Made by a program: the position numbers and the translations under genes. Below the pieces are notes generated by a model. It worked only from the letters and a program-made list of their open reading frames with translations. It was not told where the DNA came from and made no database searches. A stretch of 64,000 nucleotides of DNA from Limnohabitans sp. Rim28 (lineage in GTDB: Bacteria > Pseudomonadota > Gammaproteobacteria > Burkholderiales > Burkholderiaceae_C), in NCBI RefSeq assembly GCF_000293865.2, contig NZ_ALKN02000003.1, positions 1-64,000 on the forward strand. Direction: 5' to 3'. Each line of letters starts with the position of its first letter. Position 1 is the first letter of the stretch. Shown here one piece after another: positions 60,320 to 64,000 of the stretch.

Positions 60320-61225
60320 ATGCAGGTTGAAGCGCCTTCCAAATTGACCATGGGTCTGATGCTGGCAGCAGCAGGCTCCATGGCTTTCAGCGGCAAGGCC
60401 ATCATCGTCAAGCTGGCTTACCGCCACGGCGTCGATGCGGTCACGCTGCTCATGCTGCGGATGCTGTTTGCCTTGCCTTTTTTTCTGCTCATGGCCTGGT
60501 GGGCTGGGCGGGGCAAAGCGCCCCTGACCCGGGCCGATTGGCTGGGCGTGGTGGGTCTGGGGTTTTGCGGTTATTACCTGTCGAGCTTTCTGGATTTTTG
60601 GGGCCTCGAGTTCATCACTGCCTCGCTGGAGCGGCTGATTTTGTACCTCAACCCCACGCTCGTATTGCTGCTGGGTTGGATGTTGTTCAAAAAGCGCATC
60701 ACCCAACGCCAAGGCGTGGCCATGGCCATCAGCTATTCGGGCGTTTTGCTGGTGTTTGGGCACGAGCTCGGGCTGGCAGGGCCGCACGCGGCTTGGGGTG
60801 CTTTGCTGGTCTTTTTGAGTGCGGTCACCTACGCGGTGTACCTGACCTACAGCGGCCAGTTGGTTCAACGCCTTGGCGCCTTGCGATTGGCAGGGCTGGC
60901 CACCAGCGTGGCGTGTTTTTTTTGCATCGTGCAGTTCGCATTCCTGCAGCCCATGACGGCCGTGCAGGTGCCCGAGGCGGTGTTGTGGCTGTCTTTTTTG
61001 AATGCCACGGTTTGCACCGTTTTGCCGGTCTTGTTGGTGATGATGGCCATTGAGCGCATTGGACCCGGGCTCACGGCGCAAACCGGCATGATCGGCCCGA
61101 TGTCCACGCTGATGATGGGCGTGTGGATTTTGGGTGAACCTTTCAACATGTGGATCATCGCTGGGACCGTGTTGGTCCTGGGCGGTGTGTTTAGGGTCAC
61201 GCGGCCTTCAGACCGCCAACCATAA
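60320..61225 (+). CDS. EamA/DMT-family transporter
   Basis: This 301-aa inner-membrane protein has ten helices and two EamA repeats: SGKAIIVKLAYRHGVDAVTLLMLRM in the first, and LSAVTYAVYLTYSGQLVQ with GPMSTLMMGVWILGEP in the second. The RhaT/YdcZ-type drug/metabolite superfamily exports small metabolites. ATG 60320 is used; GTG 60317 directly follows the upstream stop. It forms one likely transcript with tctC, GGT and the hydrolase. The substrate is unknown. Confidence 0.88.
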   Translation: MQVEAPSKLTMGLMLAAAGSMAFSGKAIIVKLAYRHGVDAVTLLMLRMLFALPFFLLMAWWAGRGKAPLTRADWLGVVGLGFCGYYLSSFLDFWGLEFITASLERLILYLNPTLVLLLGWMLFKKRITQRQGVAMAISYSGVLLVFGHELGLAGPHAAWGALLVFLSAVTYAVYLTYSGQLVQRLGALRLAGLATSVACFFCIVQFAFLQPMTAVQVPEAVLWLSFLNATVCTVLPVLLVMMAIERIGPGLTAQTGMIGPMSTLMMGVWILGEPFNMWIIAGTVLVLGGVFRVTRPSDRQP

Positions 61226-61267
61226 TGCGGCCTTTGAGCCGTATAACTTTAACTTCAGGAGATTGAC

Positions 61268-62068
61268 ATGGACTTGGGCATTGCAGGCAAATGGGCTTTG
61301 GTGGGTGGCGCAAGCAAAGGCTTGGGCTGGGGTTGCGCACGGGCTTTGGCGCTGGAGGGTGTCAACGTGGTCATGGTGGCACGCGGCGCGGAAGTGCTGA
61401 ACAAAGCCGTGGACGACTTGCGTGCTGAGACGGGTGGCAAGGTGCAGTTGATTGGCGTGGCCGTGGACATCACCACCGAAGCCGGGCGCGAAGCCATCTG
61501 GAACGTGGCGGGTGGCCCCGGCAAAGACTACGACATCGTGGTGACCAACGCAGGCGGCCCGCCGCCTGGCGACTTCCGCGACTGGAACCGCGAGGCCTGG
61601 CTCAAAGCCATCGACGGCAACATGCTCACCCCGATTGAACTGATCAAGGCCACCGTGGACCGCATGGCCGCACGCGGCTTTGGCCGCATCATCAACATCA
61701 CCAGCAGCGCCGTGAAGGCCCCTATCGATGTGCTGGGCCTGTCCAACGGCGCACGCAGCGGCCTGACGGGCTTTGTGGCCGGTGCTTCGCGCAGCGCCAT
61801 TGCCGCCAAAGGCGTGACCATCAACAACTTGTTGCCCGGCAAATTCGACACCGACCGCATCCGCGCCACGCTGCCCGCCATGGCGCAAAAGCAAGGCAAA
61901 ACGGTCGAAGAGTTGCGCGTGATCCAGCAAGCCCAAATCCCCGCTGGCCGCTACGGCAACCCCCAAGAGTTCGGTGCCATCTGCGCCTTCTTGTGCAGCC
62001 AGCACGCGGCCTACATGACAGGCCAAAACGTGTTGGCCGATGGTGGGGCTTACGCCGGGACGTATTGA
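61268..62068 (+). CDS. SDR family oxidoreductase with an altered active site
   Basis: This 266-aa Rossmann-fold protein has the cofactor motif GGASKGLGWGCARALALEG (residues 13-31), a TNAGGPPPGDF motif (about 96-106), and the NITSSAVKAPIDVLGLSNGARSGLTGF block. In canonical SDRs the catalytic YxxxK follows the Ser; here the corresponding residues read SNGAR, with no Tyr or Lys. Such Tyr-less members are known among FabG-like SDRs. The C-terminus has the usual FLCSQHAAYMTGQNVLADGG. TTCAGGAGATTGAC is a good ribosome site. Its role in the GGT/transport operon is unclear. Confidence 0.87.
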   Translation: MDLGIAGKWALVGGASKGLGWGCARALALEGVNVVMVARGAEVLNKAVDDLRAETGGKVQLIGVAVDITTEAGREAIWNVAGGPGKDYDIVVTNAGGPPPGDFRDWNREAWLKAIDGNMLTPIELIKATVDRMAARGFGRIINITSSAVKAPIDVLGLSNGARSGLTGFVAGASRSAIAAKGVTINNLLPGKFDTDRIRATLPAMAQKQGKTVEELRVIQQAQIPAGRYGNPQEFGAICAFLCSQHAAYMTGQNVLADGGAYAGTY

Positions 62069-62138
62069 AGACACGCACTGGTTTTTAGCGGCGCATCCAC
62101 TGGCGATGGTTCGCCGCGCATGTTGATGCTCTCGCCCC

Positions 62139-62990
62139 TCACTCCAGCAAGTCTGCTTCGGTACGCACCAGATCGTTCCAAATGGTCTGGAAGTGCAGCC
62201 AGCCGATGTATTCGCTGCCGACGTGTTCGCGGCTGTAGCGGGCGCGGTCTGGGGGCACCAGGCGTGGGGTTTGGCCTGTGGCCATCACGGCCAGTTGTTG
62301 CTTGCAGCAGCGCTCCAGCGCGATGAACCAAAAGGCTGCGGCCTCGATGCTGTGTCGGCTGGCGGTGAACAGGCCATGGTTTTGGTGGATGGCGGCTTTG
62401 ACGCCCTTGAACCAATCGGCCACCTTCAGGCCGGCCTTGACCTCGACCGCCACTTGACCGGCTTCGTCGCCAATGACCACATGGTCTTCAAAGAAAGCCG
62501 CCGCGTCTTGCGAGATGGGCAGCAGCGGCTGGCCGAGCGAGGCGAAGGCCGTGCCGTACACCGTGTGCGCATGGCACATGGCCAGGATGTCGGGGTGCGC
62601 CTCGTGCACGGCGGCGTGCAGCACAAACCCGGCGCGGTTGACCGCATAGTCGCCCTCGATCACTTGACCCTGGTGGTCCACCAAGATCAGGTTGGACACC
62701 TTGACCTGCGCAAAGTGCACCGCCATGGGGTTGGTCCAGTACAGGTGCGGGCGCTCAGGGTCGCGGATGGTCAGGTGCCCGGCAAAGCCGTAGTCCAACC
62801 CGGCGCGGGCAAAGGCCCGGCAAGCCCCGGCCAGGCGCTCTTTGAGGTACTGGCGGTGCTGGGCATGGTTGTCAAAACTGGGGATGCCCGGGAACAGCAA
62901 ACCGGCTTGATCGGGTTGGTAAATCGACACCTTGGGCTCGGTCAAGGGGTCAAAGCGGTGCTCTGAGGGCAAAAAATGGTGGGTGCTCAC
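62139..62990 (-). CDS. Class II aldolase/adducin family protein
   Basis: This 283-aa protein has the class II aldolase/adducin domain with metal-binding His in AMCHAHTVYGTAF (about residues 148-160) and a further His in HQNHGLFTA (about 212-220). AGLDYGFAGHLTIRDP near residue 63 is the conserved front loop. Members act as aldolases, decarboxylases or dehydratases of sugar or hydroxy acids; the substrate here is not determined. It is divergent from a LysR gene and converges with the SDR gene. Confidence 0.88.
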   Translation of the reverse strand: MSTHHFLPSEHRFDPLTEPKVSIYQPDQAGLLFPGIPSFDNHAQHRQYLKERLAGACRAFARAGLDYGFAGHLTIRDPERPHLYWTNPMAVHFAQVKVSNLILVDHQGQVIEGDYAVNRAGFVLHAAVHEAHPDILAMCHAHTVYGTAFASLGQPLLPISQDAAAFFEDHVVIGDEAGQVAVEVKAGLKVADWFKGVKAAIHQNHGLFTASRHSIEAAAFWFIALERCCKQQLAVMATGQTPRLVPPDRARYSREHVGSEYIGWLHFQTIWNDLVRTEADLLE

Positions 62991-63105
62991 GGGTGGTCCT
63001 GAAAAACGAAAGGGCTTGAAACCCGATATTCGCCCGATTGGTGTGCCTTGACAAACGGTGAATGCTCATGGAAACATGAGATCAATTCATCTGAAAACCA
63101 TTCGC
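62991..63105. promoter_or_regulatory. Divergent aldolase/LysR control region
   Basis: This 115-bp region separates the two divergent starts. CTCATG-GAAA-CATGAG (63065-63080) is a perfect 6-bp inverted repeat, and another CATGAG recurs at 63105-63110 over the LysR start. Such repeats fit binding by a LysR dimer or tetramer that regulates both directions. The operator assignment is an inference. Confidence 0.5.
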
Positions 63106-64000
63106 ATGAGAAATCTTCCACCTTTAGCCCGCTTGCGCACCTTCGAAGCGGCTGCGCGCCTGCAGAGTTTTGCTTTGGCCGCGCAAGAGCTGCACCTGAC
63201 GCCTTCGGCCATCAGCCACCAGATCCGCGATTTGGAAAAGTACTTTGGGCGGGCGCTCTTCGAGCGCCATCACCGCCAAGTGCAGACCACGCGGGAGGGG
63301 CAGCGTCTGTTTGAGAGCCTGGACCGTTTGTTTGGCGCCCTCGAAGCCAGTTGCGCCGAGGTGCAGTTGCCCACGCAGGACCAGGTGCTGGCGGTGCACT
63401 GCGCGCCCAGTCTGGCGCTCAAGTGGCTGGGCCCGCGCTTACCCAGTTTCATGGCCTTGAACCCCACGGTCAACATCCGGCTGACCACGGGGGCCGAGCC
63501 GCTGGATTTGGGGGCGCAGCGCGAGATCGATGTCACCATCTCCTATGGCCCGCCACGCCACAGCGCCGGGCTCGATGTTTGCGCCTTGGGTGATGAGCAC
63601 ATCGCACCTCTGGTGGCCCCGCTCCTGCTGCAGCGCGACGAGTCGCCCGAGCAGTTGCTGGCCCGTTGGCCTTTGATCGATTCGCAGCTCAGCCCCGTGG
63701 GCTGGCCGCAGTGGTTTGCCTTCCACGACCTGTTGATGCCGGTACGTCCAAGACCGTCTTTTGACCGTGCGGCCATGGCGATTGCAGCGGCGGTCGACGG
63801 CATGGGGGTGGCGCTGGAGAGTACGCGACTGGCCGCGCGCGAGATCGAGCGTGGCGAGTTGGTGGTGTTGGGCGCAGACGGCTGGCCCGCCTTGGTGCGC
63901 CCGGTGCATTTCATGAGCGTGCGCCAAACCGACCGCGCACGCGGTGCCACATTGGCCTTTGTGCAGTGGATGCAAGCGCAAGCGGGGTTGGGCGATTCAG
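63106..64000 (+). CDS. LysR-type transcriptional regulator (GcvA-like), incomplete at the window edge
   Basis: The frame is open from ATG 63106 to the window end: 298 codons without a stop, so the 3' end is missing. The N-terminal winged helix-turn-helix is LARLRTFEAAARLQSFALAAQELHLTPSAISHQIRDLEKYFGRALFER, the LysR signature of the GcvA/AmpR group. The effector domain contains WLGPRLPSFMALNPTVNIRLTT and AIAAAVDGMGVALES. It is divergent from the aldolase gene, which it likely regulates, with autoregulation. Only a few residues should lie beyond the window, given a usual length of about 300 aa. Confidence 0.9.
   Translation, partial: MRNLPPLARLRTFEAAARLQSFALAAQELHLTPSAISHQIRDLEKYFGRALFERHHRQVQTTREGQRLFESLDRLFGALEASCAEVQLPTQDQVLAVHCAPSLALKWLGPRLPSFMALNPTVNIRLTTGAEPLDLGAQREIDVTISYGPPRHSAGLDVCALGDEHIAPLVAPLLLQRDESPEQLLARWPLIDSQLSPVGWPQWFAFHDLLMPVRPRPSFDRAAMAIAAAVDGMGVALESTRLAAREIERGELVVLGADGWPALVRPVHFMSVRQTDRARGATLAFVQWMQAQAGLGDS

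Noticed and set aside
62090..62125. GCGGCG/CGCCGC hairpin between the SDR and aldolase genes
   Set aside because: Long loop and no T-run in either direction; not convincing as a terminator.
1..64000. Prophage, insertion sequence, toxin-antitoxin or defence system
   Set aside because: No transposase, integrase, phage structural, Cas or restriction gene motif was seen on either strand, and gene packing is normal throughout.

Overview
The window is one contiguous stretch of a betaproteobacterial chromosome, most likely Comamonadaceae (Limnohabitans/Rhodoferax-like). This assignment is an inference from gene content and order: box and paa aromatic genes, Bug-type solute receptors, a DUF2244-coxB-coxA-ctaG-DUF2970-coxC-SURF1-ctaA-ctaB-SCO cluster, ftsY next to rpoH, and a lolCD-recJ neighbourhood. 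About 68 protein genes are supported, several of them too short for routine gene finding. I see no tRNA, rRNA, CRISPR array, prophage or insertion sequence.

Region 1 (1-9.4 kb and 15-21.7 kb), formate. The left edge carries boxA, the reductase of the aerobic benzoyl-CoA epoxidase. It is followed 22 bp later by a soluble NAD-linked formate dehydrogenase (a NuoE-NuoF fusion beta subunit and a W/Mo alpha subunit). The box pathway releases formate at the BoxC step, so this order suggests direct recovery of NADH from that formate. Next comes a maturation set (DUF3305, DUF3306, a 716-residue polyferredoxin, TorD chaperone). A second, membrane-bound periplasmic formate dehydrogenase follows at 15.1-20.7 kb with three small accessory proteins (Tat substrate, lipoprotein, Ala-rich periplasmic protein) and fdhD. 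A TRAP transporter-amidase operon (10.2-14.9 kb), ending in an unrecognised 57-aa membrane protein, sits inside this formate block.

Region 2 (21.7-31.6 kb), aromatic acids and housekeeping. An enoyl-CoA hydratase faces a paaG-paaI-paaK operon across a near-perfect TetR-type palindrome. Then come apaH, an H-NS-family gene with an AT-rich leader, a stand-alone uppS, an unknown Cys-rich membrane protein, a MaoC hydratase, trmL, comF and a bioC-like methyltransferase.

Region 3 (31.1-40.8 kb), cytochrome c oxidase. This is a complete aa3-type oxidase locus with subunits I-III, copper and heme A assembly factors (a 38-aa small protein, CtaG, SURF1, two SCO-like proteins, CtaA, CtaB) and small membrane proteins.

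Region 4 (40.8-54.6 kb), core functions. It holds a Bug receptor, rpoH (whose promoter is covered by a CIRCE/HrcA operator), ftsY, an M16 peptidase pair, rsmD, coaD, recJ, a COG4255-like gene, lolC, lolD, tatD and a spermidine-synthase-like gene.

Region 5 (54.6-64 kb), transport and catabolism. A tripartite tricarboxylate transporter (tctB, tctA, tctC) is followed by gamma-glutamyltransferase, an alpha/beta hydrolase, a DMT exporter and an atypical SDR. tctA is broken by one in-frame TGA. A class II aldolase gene divergent from a LysR regulator (cut by the window edge) ends the window.
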